NCBI GenBank assembly: GCA_036656615.1
Contig: JAVXHY010000009.1
Span: forward strand, 1-64,000
Direction of reading: 5' to 3'
DNA length: 64,000 nucleotides
DNA from: CAUPWF01 sp036656615
Lineage (GTDB): Bacteria; Bacillota; Clostridia; Lachnospirales; Lachnospiraceae
Part shown: in pieces, positions 1 through 8,787 of the stretch
Layout: each line of letters begins with the position of its first letter
Position numbering within the stretch: the first letter of the stretch is position 1
Notes under the pieces: generated by a model
The model's input: the letters and a program-made list of their open reading frames with translations, nothing else
Databases searched by the model: none
Told to the model about the DNA's origin: nothing
Position numbers and translations under genes: made by a program

Positions 1-143
1 AGAGGTGTCAAATTATCGTTACACAAGACAGAGTAAACAGAATTTTTTTGATTTTCGAAAACCACCAGTGCGAGGGTTGTAGCAGCAAAATCAGTGCCTG
101 TTACATTGTTTATAGACATCCGTTACCACACATACCTTCTTTT

Positions 144-941
144 TTACTCTTTGGCATCCTCAATATTCTGTATATACCGACATTTGGGATAATTGGAACA
201 GCCTTGAAAATGATTGCCGACATTCGGCCCTTTTTTCGCGACTCGTAGCACCATTTTTCCTCCACAACGTGGGCAAACAGTGGTATCGGTAGGAGCTTCT
301 ATAGGTAGTACATTTTTTACTATCTTGTGTTTCGTATTAATATTTGCAATATGATCCTGTTTTGCAGCTTCACTTATATTTGTTAATATTTTTAACTTTA
401 TATATATCGAATCGACCTTTTCTTCAGTGAGCTTATCTTCACTATTGTCCCAAATATTTCGTATTGTGGCATAAAGCAGGTCGCGTTTAATAACGCGGAT
501 ATCGGGACTCTCAACAGTTACTTTTTTCAATTCACAGCGTTCGGAAAAAGCAATTATCGAAAATAAGGGAATATCATCATTGAGGTATTGCCCAAGCCAT
601 TTTATATGAGTATGATTCTGCATAATGGGATTATAAAACTTATTTCTTTCTCTGTTGGAAAGCATTACGGTCCAATATGCAGATTTTTCATCACCAAAAA
701 TCCAACCTGAGTAATTCTTACTCTCTATGACGAAAATCCCCTTTTGAGTAATGAAAACAACATCTATTTCTGATGTTTCACCATTTTCTTTTGGTACATA
801 AATATTGCGTAGTACTTTGCCATTGCGACCGAATAACTTAACAAGGTTCAATTCACGTTCTGTTAATTTTTCACCGTGGCGTCCTGTCCAGTTAGCATCA
901 AATATGTTGTCAAGCAATACATCTATAAATCCTTTGGCCAT
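144..941 (-). CDS. NERD-domain protein with topoisomerase-type zinc ribbon
   Basis: A 265-residue soluble protein. The N-terminal half (about residues 20-130) has the nuclease-related NERD pattern: an ERELNL helix, then V-X-V-F-I-T-Q-K-G-I-F-V-I-E-S-K-N-Y, where the E and K of ESK are the restriction-endonuclease-like catalytic pair. The C-terminus carries a four-cysteine zinc ribbon (C223, C226, C248, C254) of the kind found at the end of bacterial topoisomerase I. The combination suggests DNA binding and possibly cleavage, but NERD proteins are poorly characterised and no partner gene is adjacent. Start at ATG 941 is preceded by a GGGGA-type ribosome site. It stands alone on the minus strand; the first 143 bases of the window are its downstream flank and hold nothing I recognise. 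Confidence 0.85.
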   Translation of the reverse strand: MAKGFIDVLLDNIFDANWTGRHGEKLTERELNLVKLFGRNGKVLRNIYVPKENGETSEIDVVFITQKGIFVIESKNYSGWIFGDEKSAYWTVMLSNRERNKFYNPIMQNHTHIKWLGQYLNDDIPLFSIIAFSERCELKKVTVESPDIRVIKRDLLYATIRNIWDNSEDKLTEEKVDSIYIKLKILTNISEAAKQDHIANINTKHKIVKNVLPIEAPTDTTVCPRCGGKMVLRVAKKGPNVGNHFQGCSNYPKCRYIQNIEDAKE

Positions 942-1073
942 AAAGTCCCCTACTTTCTGCTTTTATGTATTGATTGCCAAAGTATAGCATAAAAAAATTA
1001 TTCTTTCAAATACGGTGAATGGCATGGCTGAACTGTTACGAAGTTTCCCCTATAACTCCAGTCGAATACAAGC

Positions 1074-1102
1074 TTGTGTAAACTTAACCCGCAGTGTATA
1101 AT
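1074..1102 (+). promoter_or_regulatory. Putative sigma-A promoter
   Basis: TTGTGT (1074-1079) and TATAAT (1097-1102) are separated by 17 bases. It reads toward the broken phosphatase and the acetyltransferase that follow. Only the consensus match supports it. Confidence 0.45.
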
Positions 1103-1140
1103 ACAGAAATAAAAGACCTTAAAACAAATGAAAAAATGGA

Positions 1141-1359
1141 ATGAGAAATGATGGATATTGGAAGGTGTATTATGCTAAAGATTTACCAAATACGAGAGAC
1201 TTAGGCGGATATGAAACGAGAGATGGAAAAGTAATCAAGAGGCATAAGTTGATTCGAAGTGGCACATTATACAATTCTATGGAACGATACTTAGAGGATA
1301 AAATAAGTCTTACTAAGGATAAAATAGAACGGTTGCAAGCTATGTATTTAGAGGGCTAA
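1141..1359 (+). pseudogene. Tyrosine/serine protein phosphatase gene with internal deletion
   Basis: The 72-codon reading frame starts like a Y_phosphatase3 family protein: residues 14-43 carry the N-T-R-D-L-G-G-Y motif followed by R-S-G-T-L, which in the family sits at the N-terminus. After residue 44 it jumps directly to a helical segment ending K-I-E-R-L-Q-A-M-Y-L, which resembles the extreme C-terminus of the same family. The central domain, including the Cys-X5-Arg phosphate-binding loop, is missing. Family members are usually about 240-260 residues, so roughly 170 codons appear to have been removed in frame. The product cannot be an active phosphatase. It is followed 19 bases later by an acetyltransferase gene. 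Confidence 0.65.
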
Positions 1360-1378
1360 AGAGGAGAGGTGAGAATCT

Positions 1379-1906
1379 GTGAACAAATTAAAAAATGATT
1401 TTGATTTATATATTGAAAAGGCAAAGCGTTCCGATGCCAGGCAAATAATTGAATATTTAAATATGGTTGGAGGAGAAAGTGATAATTTGCTTTTTGGTTT
1501 AAACGGTTTTCATATGTCCGTGGAACAAGAAGAAATTTTCATTGATAACTTGTCGAATTCTAAAACATCAGCTTTATTTGTAGGTAAAATTTCTGAAGAA
1601 ATTGTATGTATTGGAAGTATACTGGCTCCGCAAAAAACGAGAATTGCACATCAAGCTGACCTTGCTGTTTCTGTTAAGAAAAAATACTGGAACATTGGAA
1701 TAGGTTCAGCATTGATTATTAAAATGATTAATTTTGCAAAAGAAAATGGACAAACAGAAATATTGCATTTGGGAGTTAAGAGTGACAATATAAATGCTAT
1801 AAAACTTTATCAAAAAATGGGTTTTGTTGAAATTGGAAAGCACAATAAATTCTTTAAAATTAACAATAAATTTTTTGATGAAATTCTTATGGATTTATAC
1901 TTATAA
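1379..1906 (+). CDS. GNAT family N-acetyltransferase
   Basis: A 175-residue protein with the GCN5-related acetyltransferase pattern: the acetyl-CoA-binding motif A around residues 100-120 (K-K-Y-W-N-I-G-I-G-S-A, the R/Q-X-X-G-X-G/A loop in slightly altered form) and the following motif B (L-G-V-K-S-D-N-I-N-A-I-K-L-Y-Q-K-M-G-F), which is diagnostic of N-alpha or small-molecule acetyltransferases. The substrate cannot be told from sequence. The GTG start at 1379 is chosen because GAGGAGAGGTGAG lies just upstream; no ATG with a ribosome site fits better. It probably shares a transcript with the broken phosphatase gene. Confidence 0.85.
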   Translation: MNKLKNDFDLYIEKAKRSDARQIIEYLNMVGGESDNLLFGLNGFHMSVEQEEIFIDNLSNSKTSALFVGKISEEIVCIGSILAPQKTRIAHQADLAVSVKKKYWNIGIGSALIIKMINFAKENGQTEILHLGVKSDNINAIKLYQKMGFVEIGKHNKFFKINNKFFDEILMDLYL

Positions 1907-1986
1907 GGAAAGCACCTCAAAGACTTTTTTCATAGTTGGATGATTTTACTGTATTAGTGTGATAATGTAAAATTAAATTTCTTTGG

Positions 1987-2003
1987 TGGACACAATGTGT
2001 CCA
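1987..2003. promoter_or_regulatory. Inverted repeat, possible XRE operator
   Basis: TGGACAC-AAT-GTGTCCA: two perfect 7-base arms around three bases, located 89 bases before the XRE-family regulator gene. Helix-turn-helix repressors of this type often bind such sites in their own control region. No binding evidence exists. Confidence 0.4.
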
Positions 2004-2091
2004 GTGGGTAAATACGATATTTCTCGCGTTGTGTCGTGTTTCTTTCTGTTGATGTTTGATATGCTTTTTTTGAAAGGGGGATTATCGTGTA

Positions 2092-2601
2092 ATGAACCAA
2101 GAAAAAATAGGAGAATTTTTAAAAACACTCCGAAAAGAAAAAGGACTTACGCAGGAGCAATTTGCAGAAATTGTAAATGTATCAAACAGAACGGTTTCAC
2201 GGTGGGAAAATGGAAATAATATGCCAGATTTAGATGTCTTAATTCAGCTGTCTGACTATTATAAAATTGAACTTCGTGAGATCCTTGATGGGGAAAGGAA
2301 ACGCGAGCAAATGCAGGAAGAATTAGAAGAAACTGTGTTAAAGGCAGTGGATTACACAAACAGCGAAATTGGACGATATACAAAAAAAGTAAACAGGCTG
2401 CTATTGGTGGGGGTCATACTTATGTTTACCTCTCAAATCATTCATTATACAGAACTTGTTGAGATTTATGCCATGAGTGCTATATCCGATTTTGCAGAAG
2501 GAGCAGCAAGTGGGATGTTGATTTTTGGAGTAGTTGAAACAAGTCGATATGGACAAAAAATAAAAGCATTTAAACAAAGATTAATGAAAAGGAAACAATA
2601 A
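2092..2601 (+). CDS. XRE-family regulator with C-terminal membrane segments
   Basis: A 169-residue protein. Residues 4-60 form a Cro/CI-type helix-turn-helix (L-R-K-E-K-G-L-T-Q-E-Q-F-A, then V-S-R-W-E-N-G), and a Leu-Glu-rich linker is followed by hydrophobic segments at about 102-120 and 138-152 that look membrane-associated. Membrane-tethered XRE proteins of this form are common in Clostridia and often lack an identified signal. A strong GAAAGGGGG ribosome site precedes ATG 2092. An upstream palindrome suggests autoregulation. The gene ends before a bidirectional terminator shared with the convergent TetR gene. Confidence 0.85.
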   Translation: MNQEKIGEFLKTLRKEKGLTQEQFAEIVNVSNRTVSRWENGNNMPDLDVLIQLSDYYKIELREILDGERKREQMQEELEETVLKAVDYTNSEIGRYTKKVNRLLLVGVILMFTSQIIHYTELVEIYAMSAISDFAEGAASGMLIFGVVETSRYGQKIKAFKQRLMKRKQ

Positions 2602-2686
2602 ATTTTATATTGGCTTAAATTTTGAAATTATGGGATATTGTAATATTTAGGAGTTTATTTGGAAGTTTAAATTTAGTAAGCAAAAT

Positions 2687-2730
2687 AAAGAGGAACCAGT
2701 CATGGAAGGCAGTGGTTCCTCTTTGTTTTG
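2687..2730. terminator. Bidirectional intrinsic terminator
   Basis: Perfect 12-base stem: AAAGAGGAACCA (2687-2698) pairs with TGGTTCCTCTTT (2713-2724). T-rich tracts follow on both strands. It separates the convergent XRE and TetR genes. Confidence 0.85.
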
Positions 2731-2776
2731 CTTGTTTTCTTGTATAAAATCCATAAGCTACATAGATAGTTTGAGC

Positions 2777-3436
2777 TTATATGCCTGTAACGTAGGAGAT
2801 GGCATTTAAAATATCTTCTTTCAACTTGGTGGAATCTAACGAAGGGGTCTGGCATTTTTCCATGAGCTTGTACTTGCAGTAGCTAACAATGATTTCGTTA
2901 ATCATGGTGATATTTTCACTGGTAATACGATTTGTTTCATCGAGAAGACCTTTCAGTATATTCAAGCTTCTTTCCATAATGTTTCTCCCAAAATACATTG
3001 CTTCGATTTCCCTTGAAAACTGATCTCGTTCTTCTGGAAAAATATCATAATACATTCTCATGAGTTCCTCTAGATTATCACTGCGCTTTCCAAAGAAAAA
3101 ATTATAAAAGATAAAGGGATTCGCCATAATGGTATCAACAAATAATTCCCAAATAGCAAGAAAATTATGGGTGGCAGAAGCAGCCTTTTTACTGTACATT
3201 TCTAATGAATGACTGTATTCTCGAAAAAATTTCATGGACGCCAGCATGATTAATTGGTCAAGATCTTCAAAATATAGATAAATCGTAGAATTGTGCAATC
3301 CAGATTTTTCGGCAATTTTGCGAATGGATAGGTTCTCCAAACCATTTTCAACAATAAGCTCACGTGTAGCATTAATAAATCGTATATAATTTTCTTTTTT
3401 TTGCAATTCTTTGTCATCAATTTCTGTAGCTTTCAT
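2777..3436 (-). CDS. TetR/AcrR-family regulator of the betaine reductase operon
   Basis: A 219-residue protein with an N-terminal TetR helix-turn-helix (about residues 20-65, ending G-L-H-N-S-T-I-Y-L-Y-F-E-D) and a variable all-helical ligand domain. It is transcribed away from grdI-grdH and the betaine transporter, with 265 bases between the start codons. That gap contains two near-identical CGCG-centred palindromes placed around a sigma-A promoter, the usual arrangement for a local TetR repressor. The inducer is unknown; betaine or a related quaternary amine is a reasonable guess from context only. Confidence 0.85.
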   Translation of the reverse strand: MKATEIDDKELQKKENYIRFINATRELIVENGLENLSIRKIAEKSGLHNSTIYLYFEDLDQLIMLASMKFFREYSHSLEMYSKKAASATHNFLAIWELFVDTIMANPFIFYNFFFGKRSDNLEELMRMYYDIFPEERDQFSREIEAMYFGRNIMERSLNILKGLLDETNRITSENITMINEIIVSYCKYKLMEKCQTPSLDSTKLKEDILNAISYVTGI

Positions 3437-3566
3437 TTTCTAGGAATCCTTTCTGTAAAACACTTTCTCCAGTTAATGTAACATATTCTTCAGGGTTATG
3501 GAAGTATTTCTAATATTGTTTTGATTATATCACTTATAGAAAATAATTATTTGTTAAAAAAATAAC

Positions 3567-3595
3567 TTGACAATAAGCGCGATTATTGCTAATAT
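3567..3595 (+). promoter_or_regulatory. Promoter of grdI-grdH-transporter operon
   Basis: TTGACA (3567-3572), 17-base spacer, TAATAT (3590-3595). The spacer is almost entirely occupied by a palindrome that also occurs just downstream, so a bound TetR dimer would block polymerase directly. Confidence 0.7.
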
Positions 3596-3628
3596 AATTA
3601 TAAATTATCATGTATAAGCGCGATTATT
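3572..3628. promoter_or_regulatory. Twin TetR-type operators
   Basis: AATAAGCGCGATTATT at 3572-3587 and TATAAGCGCGATTATT at 3613-3628. Each is an imperfect palindrome (AATAA-x-CGCG-x-TTATT). The centres are 41 bases apart, close to four helical turns, so two dimers would sit on the same DNA face, one between -35 and -10 and one downstream of the expected start. Confidence 0.65.
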
Positions 3629-3701
3629 AGAAGCGAAATATGTGAATAACAAACAAAACATATATAGATAATATCTATATAACAAAACAAGGAGGTTCAA
3701 T

Positions 3702-5027
3702 ATGAGATTAGAATTAGGAAATTTCAACGTAAAAGATATCGTTTTCGGAGAAAAGATATCCTTCCAAGGTGGTGTTTTGACAGTAAACAAGCAGGAAGCA
3801 TTGGATTTTATCAAAGAGGATGACCGTATTACGGAGGCAGATTTATACATAGCCAAGCCCGGAGATAGCATTCGACTCTGTCCTGTAAAGGAAGCAATCG
3901 AGCCAAGAGTACGCTTGGATGGAAGAAGTGCATTTCCAGGGTACACAGGTGCACTGAAACCAGCAGGAGAGGGAATCACCTATGCGCTAAAGAATTGTAG
4001 TGTTCTTGTTGTAGGCAAGCACTGGGGTGGCTTTCAGGACGGCTTGATTGACATGAGTGGTGAAGGCCAGAAATACACATTGTTTGGGAAATTAAATAAT
4101 CTAGTTCTTGTTGCAGACACGAACGAAACATTTGAGCAAAGAGAGCAGCAGAAGAAGAATGATGCATTAAGAAGGGCAGGACATAGATTGGCAGAATATA
4201 TTGCCGGATGTGTGAAAGAATTAACCCCAGAGGATACGGAAGTATTTGAGCTAGACTCAATGATAAAGCGCGGTGAAGAAATAGAGAAGCTTCCTTCTGT
4301 AGTCTATGTTATGCAGCCACAGTCACAGATGGAAGAGATGGGTTACAATGATCTTGCCTATGGCTGGGATATGAATCATGCAGTTCCAACGGTTATGCAT
4401 CCAAATGAAATCTTAGATGGAGCAATGGTATCAGGAAGTTTCATGCCAGTATCTTCCAAATGGTCTACCTATGATTTCCAAAACTGTCCAAATATTAAAG
4501 CATTATATAAGGAACACGGCAAAACTATTAATTTCCTTGGGGTCATCATGTCTAACTTAAATGTTGCGCTGGAACAAAAAGAGCGCGCGGCATTGTATGT
4601 AGCTCAGATTGCAAAGAGTCTTGGTGCAGACGGTGCAGTTGTGGCAGAAGAAGGATACGGGAATCCAGATGCAGATTTTATTGGATGTCTAGTGGCATTG
4701 GAAGATGTAGGAATTAAGACGGTAGGAATTTCAAACGAATGTACAGGACGTGATGGAAAATCACAGCCTTTGATGACATTGGATGAAAAGTGTAACGCAA
4801 TTGTATCCTGTGGAAATGTTTCTGAATTGATTGAACTTCCACCAATGGAAACTGTGCTTGGAGAACTGGAAGCGCTTGCAAGAGACGGTTTATCTGGTGG
4901 CTGGGCTGATGATGAGGTTATGGGAGCTTCCGTAAGAAAAGACGGTTCCATCATTATGGAAAACAATGCAATGTTCTGTGGCGACCAGGTATGTGGATGG
5001 TCTCCAAAAACCATGAAAGAATTTTAG
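3702..5027 (+). CDS. grdI: Betaine reductase component B, proprotein subunit (GrdI/GrdE family)
   Basis: A 441-residue member of the GrdE/GrdG/GrdI family, the substrate-binding proprotein of glycine, sarcosine and betaine reductase. In the family the chain is cleaved at a cysteine to give a pyruvoyl group that forms a Schiff base with the amine or helps activate the substrate; an Asn-Cys-Pro at 261-263 lies in the right region and is the likely site. The conserved segment E-C-T-G-R-D-G-K near residue 346 is also present. Betaine rather than glycine or sarcosine is inferred from the BCCT transporter two genes downstream. The reaction would yield trimethylamine and, via selenoprotein A and protein C, acetyl phosphate. 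AAGGAGG precedes ATG 3702; grdH follows after 13 bases. Confidence 0.8.
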   Translation: MRLELGNFNVKDIVFGEKISFQGGVLTVNKQEALDFIKEDDRITEADLYIAKPGDSIRLCPVKEAIEPRVRLDGRSAFPGYTGALKPAGEGITYALKNCSVLVVGKHWGGFQDGLIDMSGEGQKYTLFGKLNNLVLVADTNETFEQREQQKKNDALRRAGHRLAEYIAGCVKELTPEDTEVFELDSMIKRGEEIEKLPSVVYVMQPQSQMEEMGYNDLAYGWDMNHAVPTVMHPNEILDGAMVSGSFMPVSSKWSTYDFQNCPNIKALYKEHGKTINFLGVIMSNLNVALEQKERAALYVAQIAKSLGADGAVVAEEGYGNPDADFIGCLVALEDVGIKTVGISNECTGRDGKSQPLMTLDEKCNAIVSCGNVSELIELPPMETVLGELEALARDGLSGGWADDEVMGASVRKDGSIIMENNAMFCGDQVCGWSPKTMKEF

Positions 5028-5040
5028 GGAGGAGTTAACG

Positions 5041-6345
5041 ATGAAGAAAGCAATCTTATATGTAAATCAGTTTTTTGGACAAATAGGTGGAGAAGAACAA
5101 GCTGGTATAAAGCCACAGATACAAGAAGGTCAGATAGGACCTGCGATGCAGTTTGCAAAGTCATTAAATGCAGAGATTACTCACACTATTATTTGTGGAG
5201 ATAATTACATGGGAACCAATACAGAAGAAGCAGTAGCTGAGATCCTAAACATGTTAGAGGGAAAAGATTTCTCACTTTTCCTTGCAGGACCAGCATTCCA
5301 GGCCGGACGTTATGGGGTGGCTTGTGGAACAATCTGTAAGGCGGTAAAAGAAAAGTTTTCTGTTCCGGTTATCACATCTATGAATGTGGAAAATCCTGGA
5401 GTTGAGATGTTTAAGAAGGATATGTATATCTTAGAGGGTGGAAATATTGCAGCTAAGATGCGTAAAGATGTGAGTGCCATGGTAAACATTGCGAACAAAC
5501 TTTTAAATGAGGAACAAGTGGGAAGTGCAGCAGATGAAGGATATTTCCCAAGAGGGATTCGTCATCAGACTTGGTTATCAGACGAAAAGCCTGCCTCTGA
5601 ACGTATGATAGATATGTTAATAAAGAAGTTAAATGGCCAGCCATTTCAAACAGAATTTCCAATTCCAAAGGTGGATCGTGTACCAATTGCACTAGCAGTA
5701 AAGGATTTGAAAAAAGCAAGGATTGTACTTGTGAATACAGGAGGAATTGTGCCAGTGGACAATCCAGATCGTATTCAGTCTGCATCAGCTACCCGCTGGG
5801 GAAGATATGAGATTTCATCAACAGAAGCGTTAAAGGGGGGAGAATATAAGACCATCCATGCAGGATTTGACCCTGCAGCAGCGGATGCGGATCCAAATGT
5901 TATTGCTCCAATAGATGCACTTAAAATATTAGAAAAAGAAGGAGTATATGGCAGTCTTCACCCATACTTCTACTCTACGGTGGGAACAGGAACCACGGAA
6001 GCAGAAGCACAGAGAATGGCCAAGGAAATGGTTCCATATTTTAAAGAAGACAATGTGGATGCTGTGATCATGGTATCTACATGAGGTACTTGTACTCGTT
6101 GCGGTGCAACGATGGTGAAAGAGATTGAAAGAGCAGGATTTCCGATTGTACAGATGTGCAATTTGATTCCAGTTGCAAAAACAGTTGGGTCAAATAGAAT
6201 TGTTCCAACCATATCGATTCCTTATCCACTTGGTGATCCAGGAACTTCCAAAGAGGATCAGTGGAAACTGCGTTATCATAGAACAAAAGTGGCTCTTGAA
6301 AGTCTGGCCACAGACATAGAGGAACAAACCGTATTTCAGGTATAG
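5041..6345 (+). CDS. grdH: Betaine reductase selenoprotein B (GrdH/GrdB family), UGA = Sec348
   Basis: One gene of 434 residues interrupted by an in-frame TGA at 6082-6084. Reading continues in the same frame to TAA 6343-6345, and the residues around the TGA (S-T-U-G-T-C-T-R-C-G-A) match the selenocysteine motif U-X-X-C of GrdB/GrdF/GrdH. A SECIS-like hairpin lies just after the codon. In the family this subunit holds the catalytic selenol that cleaves the C-N bond and passes the carboxymethyl group to selenoprotein A. It is the second gene of the operon, with GGGAGGAG before ATG 5041. An automatic gene caller would report a truncated 347-residue protein plus a downstream fragment; that would be an error. 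Confidence 0.92.
6082..6112 (+). promoter_or_regulatory. Sec UGA codon and bacterial SECIS hairpin
   Basis: After TGA 6082-6084 a stem TCGTTGC (6096-6102) pairs with GCAACGA (6106-6112) around a GGT loop. The loop is about 19 bases from the UGA and begins with G, both as in SelB-binding bacterial SECIS elements. Confidence 0.75.
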
Positions 6346-6375
6346 AGGTTGACCTAGCAGTGAAAGGAGAGCAGT

Positions 6376-7869
6376 ATGGAGCAAAAGAAATCGGGAAATA
6401 CCGTGTTTTATGTATCATTAATTTTGATTGCAGTTATGGCAATTTGGTCTGTTGCGTTTAACGCAAGCTTTACCAAGGTGTCTAATGCAGCATTTACATT
6501 CCTTACCACAGACTTTGGTTGGCTTTACTTGTTAGCTATGATTGTGTTTTTCGTATTTGTTGTGTATGTTGCATTTGGAAAATATGGAAAGATTCGACTT
6601 GGAGACGATGATTCCAGACCGGAATACAGTAATTTATCTTGGTTCGGTTTACTTTTTGGCTGTGGTATGGGTGTAGGTCTTGTGTTCTGGGGTGTTGCAG
6701 AACCATTGACTCACTACCTTAATCCCAACGGAATGGAAGGTGCTACACCAGAAGCAGCCGACTTTGCTATGAGATCATTTTTCATGCATTGGGGAATCTT
6801 GCCTTGGGCAAATTATGCAGTTATCGGGTTAGCTCTTGCGTATTTTATGTTTCGTAAGAAAAAGAAAGGACTTATCAGCAGCATTCTTGAGCCATTAATT
6901 GGGGAACGACTTGCGAATGGCTGGCTTGGGAAATTAGTAGATATTTTAGCTGTATTCGCAACGGTTGCAGGTGTGGTGACTTCCCTTGGGCTTGGAACGA
7001 TGCAGATCAATGCAGGATTTAACAATCTGTTTGGAATACCAGTGAATTTACTGGTACAAATTGTAATTATTGTAATTGTGTCAGTAATTTACATTTCTTC
7101 AGCAGTATCTGGTATTGGAAAAGGCATTAAGATTATTTCAGATGCGAACCTATATGTAGCAATCGGTCTGATGCTCGTGTGCTTTCTGGTAGGACCGAAG
7201 ATTGAGGTGTTAAATAGCTTGGTGAATGGTTTGGGTCAATATATCGGTAACTTTATTCCAGATGCATTGGGAGTGAATGCTTATGGAAATAACGATTGGC
7301 TTGGAAGCTGGAGATTATTCTACTGGGCATGGTTTATAGCATGGGCACCATTTGTAGGTGTATTTATTGCCCGTATTTCCAAAGGCCGAACCATCCGGGA
7401 GTTCATCCTTGGTGTAGTATTGGTACCTGCAATTGCTTCCTGTATCTGGGGAACCGTCTTTGGAAGCCTTGGAATTAATCTTGGAGAAAAAGGACTTCTA
7501 GCAATTGAAACATTAAAAGAGGCAGTGGCAACACCGGAGGTGGGACTCTTTGTAGTATTGCAAGAGTATCCCCTTGGATTTCTCTTATCAATAGTGGCTA
7601 TCGTTTCTCTATGTGCATTTTTCATTACATCGGCAAATTCAGGTGTATATGTATTATCTATGCTCACTACAAATGGAGATATCAACCCACCTAACAATAA
7701 AAAAATCTTATGGGGAATTATCCAGTCCGTTATGGCAGTTGGACTTTTAATGGCAGGGGGGTTAAAACCATTGCAGACCATTTCCCTTGTAGCTGCATTC
7801 CCATTTATCTTTATTATGTTTGCGGCGTGTGCGGCATTTTTAAAAGAAATAAAGAAGGAAAAAGAATAA
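6376..7869 (+). CDS. BCCT-family betaine/carnitine/choline transporter
   Basis: A 497-residue membrane protein with about 12 transmembrane helices. The family hallmark G-C-G-M-G-V-G-L-V-F-W-G-V-A-E-P-L occurs near residues 95-111, and the conserved tryptophan-rich stretch W-A-W-F-I-A-W-A-P-F-V-G near 315-326. Transporters of this family bring in trimethylammonium compounds by Na+ or H+ symport. It lacks the long charged tail of osmosensing BetP, which fits nutrient uptake rather than osmoprotection. AAAGGAGA precedes ATG 6376, and the gene follows grdH by 30 bases, so it is probably cotranscribed and supplies betaine to the reductase. Confidence 0.88.
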   Translation: MEQKKSGNTVFYVSLILIAVMAIWSVAFNASFTKVSNAAFTFLTTDFGWLYLLAMIVFFVFVVYVAFGKYGKIRLGDDDSRPEYSNLSWFGLLFGCGMGVGLVFWGVAEPLTHYLNPNGMEGATPEAADFAMRSFFMHWGILPWANYAVIGLALAYFMFRKKKKGLISSILEPLIGERLANGWLGKLVDILAVFATVAGVVTSLGLGTMQINAGFNNLFGIPVNLLVQIVIIVIVSVIYISSAVSGIGKGIKIISDANLYVAIGLMLVCFLVGPKIEVLNSLVNGLGQYIGNFIPDALGVNAYGNNDWLGSWRLFYWAWFIAWAPFVGVFIARISKGRTIREFILGVVLVPAIASCIWGTVFGSLGINLGEKGLLAIETLKEAVATPEVGLFVVLQEYPLGFLLSIVAIVSLCAFFITSANSGVYVLSMLTTNGDINPPNNKKILWGIIQSVMAVGLLMAGGLKPLQTISLVAAFPFIFIMFAACAAFLKEIKKEKE

Positions 7870-7963
7870 TAATTAGGAAAACTGTCCATTTAGGAGTATA
7901 ATAAACAATAAGAAGAGTATTTTTATAATATATATGGAGTGAAAGAAGGTAAAGAGGTATAAC

Positions 7964-8770
7964 ATGAAGATACAAGTTTTAGTAGATAACTATACATATA
8001 TTGATCAATATTATGTAGGGGAACCAGGAGTCAGTTATTATATTGAAATGGATGGAAAACGTATCTTGTTCGATACCGGCTATTCGAATATCTATCTTCA
8101 AAATGCAGAAGCAATGGGGATTGATTTGTCAAATCTAACTCATATAGTACTTTCCCATGGACACAATGATCATTCGAGAGGATTGAAGTACTTAGGAAAT
8201 TATATGAATTTGTCCCACTTAGAGCTGATTGCGCATCCAGACTGTTTTTTGCCGAAAAAGAATGGGGAAATTGATATTAGTGCCCCATATACAATGGAGG
8301 AAATTTCCGCTAAGATGAAATATATTCCTAGAAGAAAACCTTATGAATTATCAAAAAACTGTATATTCCTAGGGGAAATACCTAGGGAAAATAATTTTGA
8401 ACCGAAGTATTCTATGGGCAAACAAAAAACAGATCAGGGATGGGAAGCAGATTATATAATGGATGATTCTGCATTGGTACTTAGAACGAAAGAAGGACTT
8501 TTTATTGTGACAGGGTGTTCCCATAGTGGAATTTGTAATATTGTAAATTATGCAATGGAGATTTGCAAAGAGAAAAGAATCATAGGAATTTTAGGTGGGT
8601 TTCACCTTTTGGAACTGAATGAACGGGTGGAAAAGACGATTCAATATTTACAACAGATATCAGTAGGACAATTGTATCCTTGTCATTGTGTGTCGTTGGG
8701 AGTGAAAGCCAAGATGATGGAGCAGCTAAATATGACAGAGGTTGGAGTTGGATTGGTTATTGAACGATAA
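7964..8770 (+). CDS. Metallo-beta-lactamase-fold hydrolase
   Basis: A 268-residue cytosolic protein with the metal-binding motif H65-G-H67-N-D69-H70 and later histidines (C-S-H-S-G-I near 185, G-F-H-L-L near 210, and C-H-C near the end). The overall layout resembles the branch annotated as 7,8-dihydropterin-6-methyl-4-(beta-D-ribofuranosyl)aminobenzene-5'-phosphate synthase, but those assignments are weak and the substrate is unknown. It lies 94 bases after the transporter on the same strand; no clear terminator separates them, so readthrough from the betaine operon is possible. Confidence 0.8.
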   Translation: MKIQVLVDNYTYIDQYYVGEPGVSYYIEMDGKRILFDTGYSNIYLQNAEAMGIDLSNLTHIVLSHGHNDHSRGLKYLGNYMNLSHLELIAHPDCFLPKKNGEIDISAPYTMEEISAKMKYIPRRKPYELSKNCIFLGEIPRENNFEPKYSMGKQKTDQGWEADYIMDDSALVLRTKEGLFIVTGCSHSGICNIVNYAMEICKEKRIIGILGGFHLLELNERVEKTIQYLQQISVGQLYPCHCVSLGVKAKMMEQLNMTEVGVGLVIER

Positions 8771-8787
8771 TATGAATATGTTATTTC

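Noticed and set aside
1983..2219. 78-codon frame before and over the XRE gene
   Set aside because: It overlaps the clear regulator gene in another frame, has a Cys/Lys-rich nonsense-like composition and no ribosome site.
6082..6084. In-frame TGA splitting a 434-codon gene, seemingly a nonsense mutation
   Set aside because: It sits exactly at the U of the GrdB-family U-G-T-C motif, is followed by a SECIS-like hairpin, and the frame continues with conserved sequence.
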